Below are positions 1-8,567 of a stretch of DNA of 18,887 bases, piece by piece (position 1 is the stretch's first letter; each line of letters starts with the position of its first letter). The stretch lies in the NCBI GenBank assembly GCA_910585615.1, contig CAJUFO010000083.1, forward strand, positions 1-18,887, given 5' to 3'. The position numbers and the translations under genes were made by a program. Source of the DNA: an uncultured Acetatifactor sp. (GTDB taxonomy: Bacteria; Bacillota; Clostridia; Lachnospirales; Lachnospiraceae). The notes under the pieces were generated by a model. It had not been told where the DNA came from. It was given only the letters and a program-made list of their open reading frames with translations, and did no database searches.

Positions 1-5
1 AAACA

Positions 6-1406
6 ATGGATGGTGCATTGTCTCAGGACGAGATAAACGCATTACTTTCCGGCATGGATTCAAGCGATGACGATGGAGCCGAGGCTGTTGGAGAAGGCAG
101 CAATGGGGGTGCGGGAGGAGCAGTCCAGAGCATGGAGGAAGCCATGGAGCTGCTTTCGGATGTAGAGAAGGACGCTGTGGGCGAGGTGGCCAATATCAGC
201 ATGGGCTCCTCGGCGACTACATTGTATTCTCTTGTGAACAGGAAAGTCAATATCACCACACCGGAGGTGGGATTCGCCACATGGGATAATCTGCTGGATC
301 AGTATGAAAGGCCTTGCGTCTTCATTCAGATTAAATATACGGTGGGCCTGGACGGCACGAATATCCTGATATTGAAAGAGCATGACGTGAAGGTCATCAC
401 CGACCTGATGATGGGCGGGGACGGCACGAACACGGACGGCGAGCTGGGGGAGCTGCACTTAAGCGCCATATCCGAGGCCATGAACCAGATGATGGGGGCA
501 TCGGCCACCTCTCTCTCCACCATGATGAACACGAAGATCGACATCAGCCCGCCGGAGGCGGAGCTGCTGGATTTGGCGCTGGTGCGCAACGGAGAGGATG
601 TGTCGCCGTTTTTGGGCGGCGTGTTCGTGAAGATATCCTTCCGGATGCAGATTGACGATCTGGTGGACAGTTCCATCATGCAGTTATACCCGATAGACTT
701 TGCCCGCAAGGTAGTGGATACGTTCATGAACTCCCAGTCACCGGCTGAGGAGAAGAAGGAGGAAGCGCCTGTTGCCGCGCCGTCTCAGGCCGCCGGCCAG
801 CAGCCGTCCATGAATCAGATGGGAGGGGCTCCGCAGATGGATATGAATGCGGGAGCGAACGCAGGCTACGGAGCGGCTGGCATGACTCCCCAGATGGATC
901 CGAACGCCATGATGAACATGGGCGGGATGCAGATGGGAGCCATGGGAATGAATCCTCAGATGATGAACATGGGCGGAATGCAGATGGGAGCCATGGGAAT
1001 GAACCCTCAGATGATGAACATGGGCGGAATGCAGATGGGAATGAATCCTCAGATGATGAATATGGGCATGCCCGGGGGCGCAGCCATGAACCAGCAGGCC
1101 GCCATGCAGAATATCAATGTTCAGCCTGCGCAGTTCCAGAGCTTTTCCAGCGATGGAAGCGCTATAGCAGGACAGGAGAACATCGGCCTCATCATGGATG
1201 TCCCTCTGAACGTTACCGTAGAGCTTGGCCGCACGAGCAAGTCGATTTCAGAGATTCTCGACTTTGCGCCCGGTTCCATCATTGAACTCGACCGCATCGC
1301 CGGTGAACCGATAGATGTGCTGGTGAACGGAAAGCTTGTCGCAAAGGGAGAAGTGGTTGTAATTGAAGAATGCTTCAGTGTAAGAATAACTGAGATTATC
1401 AAGTAG
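6..1406 (+). CDS. fliY: Flagellar motor switch phosphatase FliY
   Basis: This is the switch-complex (C-ring) protein of Gram-positive flagella, which also dephosphorylates CheY-P. The 466-aa product has three parts. Residues 5-16 (LSQDEINALLSG) resemble the FliM/FliY N-terminal peptide that binds CheY-P. Residues about 45-245 form a CheC-like domain with two phosphatase signatures of the D/S-xxx-E-xx-N type: D56/E60/N63 and S153/E157/N160. Residues 391-466 are a FliN/SpoA domain. Between these lies a linker of about 130 residues rich in Met, Gln, Asn and Gly, with tandem repeats of MMNMGGMQMGAMGMNPQ. The start is the first ATG in the window; only five bases precede it, so the ribosome binding site cannot be seen. 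The stop TAG overlaps the cheY ribosome binding site. The next genes, cheY and fliO, match the B. subtilis fla/che order. The family call is secure; the length of the linker is unusual. Confidence 0.96.
   Translation: MDGALSQDEINALLSGMDSSDDDGAEAVGEGSNGGAGGAVQSMEEAMELLSDVEKDAVGEVANISMGSSATTLYSLVNRKVNITTPEVGFATWDNLLDQYERPCVFIQIKYTVGLDGTNILILKEHDVKVITDLMMGGDGTNTDGELGELHLSAISEAMNQMMGASATSLSTMMNTKIDISPPEAELLDLALVRNGEDVSPFLGGVFVKISFRMQIDDLVDSSIMQLYPIDFARKVVDTFMNSQSPAEEKKEEAPVAAPSQAAGQQPSMNQMGGAPQMDMNAGANAGYGAAGMTPQMDPNAMMNMGGMQMGAMGMNPQMMNMGGMQMGAMGMNPQMMNMGGMQMGMNPQMMNMGMPGGAAMNQQAAMQNINVQPAQFQSFSSDGSAIAGQENIGLIMDVPLNVTVELGRTSKSISEILDFAPGSIIELDRIAGEPIDVLVNGKLVAKGEVVVIEECFSVRITEIIK
909..1061 (+). 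repeat. 51-bp in-frame tandem repeat in fliY linker
   Basis: Two nearly identical 51-bp units (909-959 and 960-1010) are followed by a 42-bp unit lacking three codons (1011-1052) and a fragment from 1053. Each full unit encodes MMNMGGMQMGAMGMNPQ. Copies differ at few, mostly third-codon, positions, which suggests recent expansion by slippage or recombination. The period is a multiple of three, so copy-number change keeps the FliN domain in frame. Confidence 0.9.
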
Positions 1407-1418
1407 GAGGATGGTTTA

Positions 1419-1781
1419 ATGGCAAAGAATATTCTGATTTGCGATGACGCGGCGTTCATGAGGATGATGATCAAGAACGTCCTGACCAAGGGCGGTTACA
1501 ACGTGGCCGGGGAAGCCGAGAACGGGGCGAAAGCAGTGGAGAAGTACAAGGAGCTGTCTCCGGATCTGGTGCTGATGGACATCACCATGCCTGAGATGGA
1601 CGGCATTCAGGCCCTGAAGGAGATTAAGAAGATAGACGGCGGCGCGAAGGTCATCATGTGCTCTGCCATGGGACAGCAGGCCATGGTGGTGGAATCCATC
1701 CAGGCCGGCGCGAAGGACTTTATCGTGAAGCCGTTCCAGGAGGATCGTGTCCTGGAGGCTGTGAAGAAGGTCATTGGCTGA
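1419..1781 (+). CDS. cheY: Chemotaxis response regulator CheY
   Basis: This is a stand-alone receiver domain of 120 aa. When phosphorylated by CheA it binds the flagellar switch and sets the direction of rotation; FliY and CheC remove the phosphate. All receiver landmarks are visible: acidic pocket D9/D10, phospho-acceptor D54 in LVLMDITMPEMDG, S82 in the Thr/Ser position, F101, and the invariant K104-P105. No output domain follows. The start ATG lies 8 nt after a TAGGAGG ribosome binding site that overlaps the fliY stop, so translation is probably coupled to fliY. The stop TGA overlaps the fliO ATG by one base. Its position next to fliY, in a flagellar operon, supports motor CheY rather than a sporulation regulator. 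Confidence 0.96.
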   Translation: MAKNILICDDAAFMRMMIKNVLTKGGYNVAGEAENGAKAVEKYKELSPDLVLMDITMPEMDGIQALKEIKKIDGGAKVIMCSAMGQQAMVVESIQAGAKDFIVKPFQEDRVLEAVKKVIG

Positions 1782-2173
1782 TGGTGCTGCTGACCGGGGG
1801 CTCCAGCGGTTACGCCCAGTTCATCACGGTGCTGCTGCTGTTCGTGGTAGTGCTTGGAATCACGGCCGCCGTCACGAAGTGGATGGCGAACTACCAGAAG
1901 CAGCAGAGCGCCAATGAAAATATAGAGGTCATAGAGACCACTCGTATTGCAAACAATAAATATATTCAGATTATACGGGCAGGCGGAAGGTACATGGTCA
2001 TTGCTGTCTGTAAGGATACGGTTACCATGTTGGGCGAGATTCCTGAGGGTGAGCTGAAGGAGACGAAGCTTGTACAGGGCTTCAATTTCAAAGAGATTCT
2101 CGAGAAGGCGGCGAGCAAGAAGGATGCCTCCCGGGAAGAGCCAAAGGATAGTCAGTTGCATGATGAAAAATAA
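1781..2173 (+). CDS. fliO: Flagellar export protein FliO (FliZ of B. subtilis)
   Basis: FliO helps assemble the FliP-FliQ-FliR export gate. The predicted protein of 130 aa has a short N-terminal segment, one membrane helix at about residues 10-31 (FITVLLLFVVVLGITAAV), then a soluble part that includes VIETTRIANNKYIQIIRAGG, the small beta-rich domain typical of the family. The charged tail is rich in Lys, Glu and Asp. I chose the ATG at 1781, which overlaps the cheY stop as TGATG. A longer reading from 1658 would run inside cheY and encode a non-hydrophobic, Gly/His-rich stretch unlike FliO. Similarity between FliO proteins is low, so the call leans on the membrane topology and on the position between cheY and fliP. 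Confidence 0.85.
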   Translation: MVLLTGGSSGYAQFITVLLLFVVVLGITAAVTKWMANYQKQQSANENIEVIETTRIANNKYIQIIRAGGRYMVIAVCKDTVTMLGEIPEGELKETKLVQGFNFKEILEKAASKKDASREEPKDSQLHDEK

Positions 2174-2957
2174 GCTTAGAACCAAGCGAATAGTAACCGC
2201 AATATGCCTACTGGTCACGGTGGGCATATTGTGTATTGTAAGTTCAATGACAGTATTTGCCAGCGGCGCGGAGACGGATCCCTCCAATGTGCTCTCCATC
2301 AGCATGAGCGATGGAGGGAACGGGGAGATAAACGGCTCGCTGCGCATCCTGCTGACCCTGACGCTGATTTCCATTGCGCCCATACTAATCATAATGATGA
2401 CTTCCTTTACGCGGATCATCATTGTGCTGCACTTCACCCGGGCGGCGCTGAACACACAGACGGCTCCGCCGAACCAGATTCTCGTGGGGCTGGCCCTGAT
2501 TCTGACCTTTTTCATCATGGAGCCAACGGTGCAGGAAATCAACGAACAGGCCTATCAGCCCTATGAGGCCGGGGAGATCGACCTGGACGAGGCATTGGAG
2601 CGGGGGGTGGCCCCTCTGCGGAAGTTCATGTATCCCCAGACCCAGGTGAAGGATGTGGATCTGTTCATGGACATCTCCGGGCAGGAATGGGACGGCGTGA
2701 GCCTTGATACCATTCCGCTGTCCGTGCTGCTGCCCAGCTTCATGCTGAGCGAGCTGAGGATGGCGTTCTGGATAGGTTTTGTCATCTATATCCCGTTCAT
2801 TGTCATCGACATGGTGGTGGCGTCCACGCTGATGAGCATGGGCATGATGATGCTGCCGCCTACCACGATTTCCATGCCCTTTAAGATTCTGCTCTTTGTC
2901 CTTGCGGACGGATGGAATCTTGTGATAAAGAATCTGGTTGAATCGTTCTATCATTGA
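2160..2957 (+). CDS. fliP: Flagellar type III export gate protein FliP
   Basis: FliP is the main pore subunit of the flagellar export gate in the cytoplasmic membrane. The 265-aa product begins with a basic n-region and hydrophobic core (residues about 10-33) ending in VFA, a signal peptide that fits the family's cleaved N-terminus. Membrane segments follow at about residues 62-95, 103-125, 203-232 and 245-262. The family signature near the third segment is clear: FWIGFVIYIPFIVIDMV followed by SMGMMMLPP. Two ATG codons lie side by side at 2160 and 2163. The first sits 11 nt after AAAGGA and is taken here; either start overlaps the fliO 3' end by 11-14 nt. Starting further upstream at 2070 would add an Arg-rich stretch that is only fliO read in another frame. 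Confidence 0.96.
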   Translation: MMKNKLRTKRIVTAICLLVTVGILCIVSSMTVFASGAETDPSNVLSISMSDGGNGEINGSLRILLTLTLISIAPILIIMMTSFTRIIIVLHFTRAALNTQTAPPNQILVGLALILTFFIMEPTVQEINEQAYQPYEAGEIDLDEALERGVAPLRKFMYPQTQVKDVDLFMDISGQEWDGVSLDTIPLSVLLPSFMLSELRMAFWIGFVIYIPFIVIDMVVASTLMSMGMMMLPPTTISMPFKILLFVLADGWNLVIKNLVESFYH

Positions 2958-3011
2958 GATGAAATGAGAGCAATTGAGGGCTTGGCTTTAGAGGAGAGGA
3001 GGGATGCTTAG

Positions 3012-3284
3012 ATGACTGTAGATGCGGTAATGGATATCACAAAACAGGCATTGTTCCTGATTATCAAGGTTTCGCTGCCGATGCTTTTGGTCTCGCTGTG
3101 CGTAGGCCTGGCGGTCAGTATCTTCCAGACAGTGACATCTATCCAGGAGCAGACGCTGACATTCGTGCCGAAGATTATCTGTGTGTTCCTTTCGATGATT
3201 CTGTTCGGAAACTGGATGATGACGGCTATTCTGGAATTCATGACGGAGCTGTGGACGAATTTCGGCTTATATGCCGGCGGTTAA
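3012..3284 (+). CDS. fliQ: Flagellar type III export gate protein FliQ
   Basis: FliQ packs around FliP-FliR in the flagellar export gate. At 90 aa it has the normal family length, and it forms two membrane helices, about residues 14-36 and 52-76, joined by the conserved loop SIQEQTLTFVPKI. The AGGAGG at 2997-3002 lies 9 nt before the ATG. The 54-nt gap after fliP holds this ribosome binding site and no other gene. fliR starts 13 nt after the stop, so fliP-fliQ-fliR is one transcription unit, as in most flagellar clusters. Confidence 0.96.
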   Translation: MTVDAVMDITKQALFLIIKVSLPMLLVSLCVGLAVSIFQTVTSIQEQTLTFVPKIICVFLSMILFGNWMMTAILEFMTELWTNFGLYAGG

Positions 3285-3296
3285 GGGGCATGGCGG

Positions 3297-4079
3297 ATGA
3301 TTGACTATTCCTTTTCCATTTATGATCTGGAATATTTCCTGCTGATTCTGGTCAGGGTGTCATGCTTTGTATATGTGGCCCCCTTCTTCAGCATGAAGAA
3401 TACGCCTGCCAATGTGCGGGTCGCCATCAGCTTTTTCACATCGCTGCTTCTGTACCAGGCCCTGACGCCCGCAGAGGCGGTGACCTATTCGTCGCTTGCA
3501 GGGTATACGGTCATCGTGCTGAAGGAAGCGCTGGTGGGGCTGCTGATAGGCCTGGCGGCCAATATCTGCACCTCCATCGTGAACTTTGCGGGCTCTATCG
3601 CGGACATGGAGACAGGATTGTCCATGGTGACGCTGATGGATCCCACCTCCAGGGAGAGCACCAGCATCACGGGCGCGCTGTACCAGTATGTGCTGATGCT
3701 CATGATGATCGCCACGGGGATGTACCGGTATCTCTTTGGCGCCCTGGCGGATACATTTATACTGATTCCCGTGAACGGGGCTGTGCTCCGTGCGGATTCC
3801 CTGGTGGATTCCATGCTGGAGTTCCTGTCGGATTATGTCATCATCGGCTTCCGCATCGTGCTGCCCATATTCTGCTCCATATTGCTGCTGAACGCGGTGC
3901 TGGGCGTGCTGGCCAAGGTGGCGCCCCAGATGAACATGTTCGCCGTTGGTATCCAGCTGAAGGTCTTAGTGGGGCTGTCGGTGCTCTTCCTCACGGCAGG
4001 CATGCTGCCGGGGATAGGGGATTTTGTGTTCGATGAGATGAAGAGAATGATCCATTCCTTTGTGGGAGGCATGACATGA
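3297..4079 (+). CDS. fliR: Flagellar type III export gate protein FliR
   Basis: FliR closes the FliP ring and completes the export pore. The 260-aa protein is strongly hydrophobic with about six membrane segments. It contains the typical N-terminal region YDLEYFLLILVRVSCFVYVA, the conserved stretch KEALVGLLIGLAA, and the region TSIVNFAGSIADMETGLSM. Its length matches FliR proteins generally. The ATG at 3297 follows AAGGGG by 7 nt. The stop overlaps the flhB start as ATGA (4076-4079), a sign of translational coupling. In some clostridia FliR and FlhB are fused; here they are separate. Confidence 0.95.
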   Translation: MIDYSFSIYDLEYFLLILVRVSCFVYVAPFFSMKNTPANVRVAISFFTSLLLYQALTPAEAVTYSSLAGYTVIVLKEALVGLLIGLAANICTSIVNFAGSIADMETGLSMVTLMDPTSRESTSITGALYQYVLMLMMIATGMYRYLFGALADTFILIPVNGAVLRADSLVDSMLEFLSDYVIIGFRIVLPIFCSILLLNAVLGVLAKVAPQMNMFAVGIQLKVLVGLSVLFLTAGMLPGIGDFVFDEMKRMIHSFVGGMT

Positions 4080-5185
4080 TTCGCTATAATCTGCAGTTTT
4101 TTGCAAAGGAGGGCATGGGGGGCGAGAAGACAGAGCCCGCCACCCAAAAGAAGCTGAGCGATGCCCGCAAGAAGGGACAGGTGGCCAAGAGCCGGGAGCT
4201 CACCAACGGCCTGGAGCTTCTGGCGCTGTTCCTGATACTGAAGTTCTGGGTAGGACATATGGGAATACAGTTCCTGGATGTGTTCAACAATATCTACAGC
4301 AAGATTCCGGACGTGACCATGTACTGGCAGGACACCATGCCGGAGCGGGAGGCCAGCATCCTGTTCAGCCAGCTGCTGCTGGGCGTGCTGACAATCATAG
4401 CCCCCATCCTGCTGGTGGGGTACTTGATTGCGTTCCTCACGGACGTGGCGCAGGTGAAGTGGAAGCCCAGCCTGGAGCCCATGAAGCCCAAGTTCAACAA
4501 GCTGAATCCGATCAGCGGCTTCAAGAAGATCTTCTCCGTGAACGCTTTGGTGGAGCTGGTGAAGTCCATCGCCAAAATCGCGCTGATTGGGTATGTGTGC
4601 TACAGCTACTTAAAGGATAAATGGCCCATACTGTTCAACCTCTACGACGTGACGCTTATGCAGGCCCTGGAGCTGGTGGCGGGTATCGTGACAGATCTGG
4701 GGATACGGGTGGCTGTCTTCTATATGGTGCTGGCTTTCGCGGATTACGCCTACCAGAAGTTCAAGTTCTCCAACGACATGAAGATGACCAAGCAGGAGGT
4801 CAAGGAGGAGTTCAAGCAGCAGGAAGGCGATCCTCAGGTCAAGGGCAAGATCAGGCAGAAGATGAGGGAGACCTCCATGAAGCGCATGATGCAGTCCCTG
4901 CCCCAGGCGGACGTGGTCATCACGAACCCCACCCACTATGCGGTGGCCATCAAGTATGACCCGCAGGTGGCGGACGCGCCCCTGGTGATAGCCAAGGGAG
5001 AGGATTATCTGGCGGCCCGTATCAAAGAGGTGGCCAGGGAGAACAAAATCGAGATTGTAGAGAACAAGCCGCTGGCCCGGATGCTGTACGCCAACGTGGA
5101 TATCGGGCAGGCGGTGCCGCCGGAGCTGTATCAGGCGGTGGCAGAGGTGCTGGCTTTTGTATATCAGTTACAGGGGAAGATTTAA
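4076..5185 (+). CDS. flhB: Flagellar export switch protein FlhB
   Basis: FlhB decides which class of substrate is exported: rod/hook first, then filament after self-cleavage. The 369-aa product starts with the typical basic region containing EKTEPATQKKLSDARKKGQV. Four membrane segments follow, and then a cytoplasmic domain carrying the autocleavage site NPTH at residues 284-287, within VVITNPTHYAVAIKYD. The cut is expected between N284 and P285. The helical linker before it (roughly 215-270) is rich in Lys and Glu. The start overlaps the fliR stop by ATGA. Retention of NPTH indicates a functional substrate-switching protein rather than a degenerate copy. Confidence 0.96.
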   Translation: MIRYNLQFFAKEGMGGEKTEPATQKKLSDARKKGQVAKSRELTNGLELLALFLILKFWVGHMGIQFLDVFNNIYSKIPDVTMYWQDTMPEREASILFSQLLLGVLTIIAPILLVGYLIAFLTDVAQVKWKPSLEPMKPKFNKLNPISGFKKIFSVNALVELVKSIAKIALIGYVCYSYLKDKWPILFNLYDVTLMQALELVAGIVTDLGIRVAVFYMVLAFADYAYQKFKFSNDMKMTKQEVKEEFKQQEGDPQVKGKIRQKMRETSMKRMMQSLPQADVVITNPTHYAVAIKYDPQVADAPLVIAKGEDYLAARIKEVARENKIEIVENKPLARMLYANVDIGQAVPPELYQAVAEVLAFVYQLQGKI

Positions 5186-5239
5186 GGTGAGATTCATAGA
5201 CTACTGGGATTCAGGGAAATCTGGGGAGGAGACGACAGC

Positions 5240-7285
5240 ATGAGCGATAAAATGGCGAGAACAGACGTTATGATAGCCATCTATGTGCTGGTGGCGTTCA
5301 TGATGTTCATCGTGCCGCTTCCGGCGGGCATACTGGATGTGTTCATGGCATTGAATATTGCTATCGCTTTTACGGTTCTGTTTGCCTGCATGTTCATCAA
5401 GGAAGTGCTGGATATGTCGTACTTCCCTACCATTCTTTTGTTCACCACCATTTTCCGGATAGCAATGAACGTGTCCTCCACGAGATTGATCCTGAAGACG
5501 GGCACCTCCGGAAATGTGGTAATGACCTTCGGACAGTTCGTAGGCGGCGGCGACCTGATTATCGGCGCGATCGTCTTCATCATACTGATCATGATTCAGT
5601 TCCTGGTCATCAACAAAGGTTCCGAGCGCGTGGCTGAGGTCACTGCCAGATTCACGCTGGACGCCATGCCCGGTAAGCAGATGGCTATCGATGCGGATCT
5701 GAACACCGGTGCCATCGATGACAGGGAGGCCAGGGAGAGGCGTGAGAAGATTCAGCTGGAGTCCAGCTTCTTCGGCTCCATGGACGGTGCCGTGAAGTAC
5801 GTCAAGGGAGATGCCATCGCAGGACTCCTGCTGACGCTCATCAACCTGTTGGGCGGCATAGCCATGGGAATGCTGCGAAACGGCATGGATGTCATGACCG
5901 CGCTGGACAATTATGGCATCCTCACCATCGGTGACGGCCTGGTGAGCCAGATTCCCTCTCTGCTCATCTCTCTGTCCACCGGTGTGCTGGTCACAAAGGG
6001 AAGCAAGGAGTCAGAGTTCGGCCCGGCCATTATCAGGCAGCTCTTCGGGATACCGAAGGTCATGTACATGGTGGGCGGGACGCTGGCGTTTTTGTCCATA
6101 TTCACGGATCTGAACACCATCCTGTTCCTGGGGCTGGGGCTCCTCTTCATCGTAGGCGGCCGGATGATTGCCAGCAATCTGGAGACTCAGGCCATCGAGC
6201 GGGAGGTGGACAGCGACGAGGAGGCGGCGGAGGAGATGCGCCAGCCTGAGAATGTGGCAAGCCTCCTTCAGGTGGATCCCATCGAGCTGGAGTTCGGCTA
6301 CGGAATCATCCCCCTGGCCGACGTGAACCAGGGCGGAGACCTGCTGGACCGTGTGGTCATGATCAGGCGGCAGATCGCGCTGGAGCTTGGTACTGTGGTG
6401 CCGATCATCCGTCTGCGGGACAATATCCAACTCAACCCCAACCAGTATATCATCAAGATCAAAGGCATACAGGTCAGCGAAGGGGAGATTCTCTTCGACC
6501 ACTACATGGCCATGAACCCCGGCTATGTGGAGGAGGAGATTACGGGCATCCCTACCTTCGAGCCTTCCTTCCATCTGCCTGCCATCTGGATTACGGAGGG
6601 GCAGAGGGAACGTGCGGAGAGCCTGGGTTATACCGTGGTGGATCCGCCGTCCATCATCGCCACCCATCTGACGGAGATTATCCGACAGCACATCGACGAG
6701 CTGCTGAGCAGGCAGGATGTGCAGAACCTGGTGAACAATATGAAGGAGACCAACCCTTCTCTGGTGGAGGAGCTGGTGCCCAAGCTCCTGGGACTGGGCG
6801 AGATTCAAAAGGTGCTGCAGAACCTGTTGAAGGAGGGCATCTCCATCCGAGACCTCCTGACTGTCATGGAGACGCTGGCGGACTATGCGCCGGCTACCAG
6901 GGATACGGATATCCTGACGGAATATGTCAGGCAGAGCCTGAAACGGGCAATCTCTACGAAGTATTTCCCGCCCCATGAGACCACCAATGTGGTCACGCTG
7001 GATCCAAAGGTGGAGCAGGAGATTATGGGCAGCGTGAAGCAGACGGAAAACGGCGCCTTCCTGAACCTGGATCCAAACAGGTCCAGGGCGATTATCGATT
7101 CGGTGGGCAAGGAGGTCCAGAAGCTGGAGAATCTTGGAAAGAATCCAATCGTGATCACTTCTCCCATCGTGCGTATGTATTTCAAGAGATTGACAGAAGA
7201 TTATTACAGGGAACTGGTCGTGGTGTCATATAATGAAGTGGAGACGAATGTGGAATTACAGTCTGTGGGGATGGTGACAGCATAA
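5240..7285 (+). CDS. flhA: Flagellar type III export apparatus protein FlhA
   Basis: FlhA forms the ring of the export gate and docks chaperone-substrate complexes. The length of 681 aa is normal. The N-terminal half has about eight membrane helices. It includes the family signature around residues 72-85 (FRIAMNVSSTRLIL) and the conserved cytoplasmic loop with RFTLDAMPGKQMAIDADLN and ARERREKIQLESSFFGSMDG. The soluble C-terminal half, from about residue 335, is the docking domain. The ATG at 5240 has GGGGAGGAG ending 9 nt upstream. The 54-nt gap after flhB is the longest so far in the gate genes but contains no recognisable terminator or promoter. The stop is separated from flhF by one base. 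Confidence 0.97.
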   Translation: MSDKMARTDVMIAIYVLVAFMMFIVPLPAGILDVFMALNIAIAFTVLFACMFIKEVLDMSYFPTILLFTTIFRIAMNVSSTRLILKTGTSGNVVMTFGQFVGGGDLIIGAIVFIILIMIQFLVINKGSERVAEVTARFTLDAMPGKQMAIDADLNTGAIDDREARERREKIQLESSFFGSMDGAVKYVKGDAIAGLLLTLINLLGGIAMGMLRNGMDVMTALDNYGILTIGDGLVSQIPSLLISLSTGVLVTKGSKESEFGPAIIRQLFGIPKVMYMVGGTLAFLSIFTDLNTILFLGLGLLFIVGGRMIASNLETQAIEREVDSDEEAAEEMRQPENVASLLQVDPIELEFGYGIIPLADVNQGGDLLDRVVMIRRQIALELGTVVPIIRLRDNIQLNPNQYIIKIKGIQVSEGEILFDHYMAMNPGYVEEEITGIPTFEPSFHLPAIWITEGQRERAESLGYTVVDPPSIIATHLTEIIRQHIDELLSRQDVQNLVNNMKETNPSLVEELVPKLLGLGEIQKVLQNLLKEGISIRDLLTVMETLADYAPATRDTDILTEYVRQSLKRAISTKYFPPHETTNVVTLDPKVEQEIMGSVKQTENGAFLNLDPNRSRAIIDSVGKEVQKLENLGKNPIVITSPIVRMYFKRLTEDYYRELVVVSYNEVETNVELQSVGMVTA

Positions 7286-7286
7286 A

Positions 7287-8567
7287 ATGATAATCAAGAA
7301 GTTTTTGGGCAAAACGGAAGAGGAGGCGGTGGAGGCTGCCAAAAAGGAATTGGGAAGCGGCGTTGTCATCATGAACGTGAAGATTGTGAAGCGCAAGGGC
7401 GTGATGGCGCTGTTTCAGCCGAAGATGACTGAGGTCACCGTGGCCCTTGAGGAGGAGAACGATGCAAAGCGCCCCCTGCGCCGGGAGGGAATCACCGCAT
7501 CGGCGGGGAATCCGGCTGCGGCGCGGATCCTGCTCCAGGGGGAACGGCCCATAGCCGGTGGGGAGAGCACACAGAAGGAGGAGAGCCTTTTGGAGGACAG
7601 GGCCTCCATCGAAAAGAAGCTGGACAATCTCCAGAATCTTTTGGTGAGCCGCTTCCAACAGAGCGAGATGGAGCGCAAGGAGATTCTTGAGGACAACGAC
7701 GGGGAGACGGAGGGATCTGAGGATGATGAGGAGGCGGAGGAGAAGGAAGAGGTCACCGAGCAGCAGCGCTTCATGAAGCTTCTGTATAACACCATGTTGG
7801 AGAGCGAGGTGGACGAAAAGTACGCTAACCAGATAGTGGATGAGATAGACGTATCGGGGCAGGCCAATCTCCCCTTTGACTATATCCTGGGGGATGTGTA
7901 CCAGAAGATGATTCTGAAGTTCGGCAGGGCGGAGGGAATCATCCAGGCGGAAGGACATCCCAAAATCGTGGTCTTCATGGGGCCTACAGGGGTGGGAAAG
8001 ACCACCACCATAGCCAAGATCGCCAGCGACTATGTGGTGGAGGAGAAGAAGAGGGTGGCGCTGCTTACGGCGGACACCTATCGGATTGCGGCGGTAGACC
8101 AACTGCGCACTTATGCCAATATCCTGGAGGTGCCTTTCCGGGTCATCTATTCCGAGGACGAGGCAAGAGAAGCCATACAGGAGTTCGCAGAGTATGACTA
8201 TATCTTCGTGGACACGGCGGGACATTCTCATCAGAATGAAGAGCAGCTTACCCATATGAAGAACCTGGTGCAGGTGGTGCAGGAGACGGGGGACATTCAG
8301 GTCTTTCTGGTGCTTTCCGCCACCACGAAATACAGGGATTTGCTGAAAATCGTGTCCCGGTACAATCAGATTGCGGAGTATCAGCTGATATTCACGAAGC
8401 TGGATGAGACGGATGTACTGGGGAACCTGCTGAATATAAAGCTGTACACGGAGACCCCCATCGCTTTCGTGACGTATGGGCAGAATGTACCGAATGATAT
8501 CGAGCAGTTCAATCCGCAGAAGACGGTGAAGCAGATTTTGAGCAAGAAGCAGGAGCGGAATGCGTGA
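7287..8567 (+). CDS. flhF: Flagellar positioning SRP-type GTPase FlhF
   Basis: FlhF is the third SRP GTPase, with FtsY and Ffh, and directs where flagella are built. The 426-aa protein has an N-terminal B domain (MIIKKFLGKTEEEAVEAAKK), an acidic charged linker at about residues 90-155, and then the NG domains. GTPase motifs are visible: the P-loop GPTGVGKTTT at residues 232-241, ADTYRIAAVDQL, the G3 motif DTAGHS where most SRP GTPases have DTAGRS, and G4 TKLD. The start ATG is one base after the flhA stop with only a distant GGGGA, so translation probably depends on coupling to flhA. The next gene encodes its regulator FlhG. The family call is firm. Confidence 0.95.
   Translation: MIIKKFLGKTEEEAVEAAKKELGSGVVIMNVKIVKRKGVMALFQPKMTEVTVALEEENDAKRPLRREGITASAGNPAAARILLQGERPIAGGESTQKEESLLEDRASIEKKLDNLQNLLVSRFQQSEMERKEILEDNDGETEGSEDDEEAEEKEEVTEQQRFMKLLYNTMLESEVDEKYANQIVDEIDVSGQANLPFDYILGDVYQKMILKFGRAEGIIQAEGHPKIVVFMGPTGVGKTTTIAKIASDYVVEEKKRVALLTADTYRIAAVDQLRTYANILEVPFRVIYSEDEAREAIQEFAEYDYIFVDTAGHSHQNEEQLTHMKNLVQVVQETGDIQVFLVLSATTKYRDLLKIVSRYNQIAEYQLIFTKLDETDVLGNLLNIKLYTETPIAFVTYGQNVPNDIEQFNPQKTVKQILSKKQERNA

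Noticed and set aside
909..1061. Repeats in fliY as a CRISPR-like array
   Set aside because: The units are contiguous with no spacers, and they are in-frame coding repeats.
1762..1777. TGAAGAAGGTCATT at the 3' end of cheY resembles the intercistronic 16-mers
   Set aside because: It encodes the conserved CheY C-terminus (VKKVIG) with common codons and lacks the complementary TTCA end, so chance similarity is enough.
3004..3015. Three-codon ORF (ATG CTT AGA TGA) overlapping the fliQ start
   Set aside because: Its ATG is one base from the AGGAGG, too close for initiation. fliQ at 9 nt is the natural user of that site.
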